A stretch of DNA of 5,239 bases, taken from the NCBI GenBank assembly GCA_903833025.1, contig CAILDT010000344.1, positions 1 to 5,239 of the forward strand, written 5' to 3'. The DNA is from an uncultured Bacteroidota bacterium (lineage in GTDB: Bacteria; Bacteroidota; Bacteroidia; 2-12-FULL-35-15). Shown piece after piece: positions 5,191 through 5,239 of this stretch (positions are counted from its first letter, which is position 1; each line of letters opens with the position of its first letter). The notes beneath the pieces are model-generated. The model had not been told where the DNA came from and did no database searches. It worked only from the letters and a program-made list of their open reading frames with translations. A program made the position numbers and the translations under genes.

Positions 5191-5239
5191 ATGAATAGAA
5201 ACTCCCTCTTTCTTTTTTTAATTCTAATAATTTCTAATA
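5191..5239 (+). CDS. 5' end of an exported-protein gene, truncated by the window edge
   Basis: Only the first 16 codons are visible: MNRNSLFLFLILIISN. A short polar start carrying an arginine, followed by an unbroken run of Leu, Ile and Phe, is what a signal peptide or N-terminal membrane anchor looks like. A -7 box lies at 5166-5173 upstream. The gene would be divergent from the FG-GAP/ASPIC gene, with a 225-base shared upstream region. AT-rich DNA can give hydrophobic stretches by chance, so the call rests mainly on the combination with the promoter. Function cannot be judged. Confidence 0.45.
   Translation, partial: MNRNSLFLFLILIISN

Noticed and set aside
5148..5239. Minus-strand open frame of 29 codons ending in TGA at 5148-5150, as the end of an upstream gene
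   Set aside because: It is lysine-rich translation of AT-rich DNA without a recognisable domain, and it overlaps the better-supported plus-strand promoter and signal-peptide start.

Overview
The window looks like chromosomal DNA of an uncultured or free-living member of the Bacteroidota. The evidence is the AT-rich base composition, two secreted proteins ending in type IX secretion system (T9SS) C-terminal sorting domains, signal peptides of the MKK...AQ type, and start regions that show the Bacteroidota -7 box (TAnnTTTG) instead of Shine-Dalgarno sites. The genus cannot be told from the sequence.

Layout: (1) 1-39 is the 3' flank of the first gene and holds a short reiterated TAACC motif. 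(2) 40-1275, minus strand, encodes a YCF48/BNR-type beta-propeller protein with a T9SS tail; its -7 box is at 1295-1302. (3) 1303-1731 is a gene-poor interval. It holds a perfect 11-bp hairpin (1334-1365), then a compact element of about 196 bp (1376-1571) in which two hairpin-forming terminal inverted repeats bracket seven exact-period 21-bp tandem units, then about 130 bp of unassigned sequence with a 16-bp palindrome. (4) 1732-1768 is a strong bidirectional intrinsic terminator serving the next gene. (5) 1795-4965, minus strand, encodes a 1056-residue secreted protein with FG-GAP/VCBS calcium-binding repeats, an ASPIC/UnbV domain, Ig-like modules and a T9SS tail. (6) 4966-5190 is a divergent intergenic region with a good -7 box pointing right. 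(7) 5191-5239 is the first 16 codons of a plus-strand gene that starts with a signal-peptide-like sequence and runs off the window.

Both complete genes encode large exported repeat proteins that are probably displayed on the surface or released by the T9SS. They lie in the same direction but are separated by a terminator and the repeat element, so they are probably separate transcription units. Neither has a recognisable catalytic site, and I infer extracellular binding or adhesion roles rather than a pathway.

The least explained part is the 1376-1571 element. The two terminal hairpins match as inverted copies at 24 of 28 positions, and one stem base pair is swapped G-C to C-G between the copies, which hints that the fold itself is maintained. 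Two smaller oddities lie inside the genes: a stretch resembling a widespread dispersed intergenic repeat read in frame within the first gene's sorting domain, and a phage-tail-like module inserted in the second gene's propeller.
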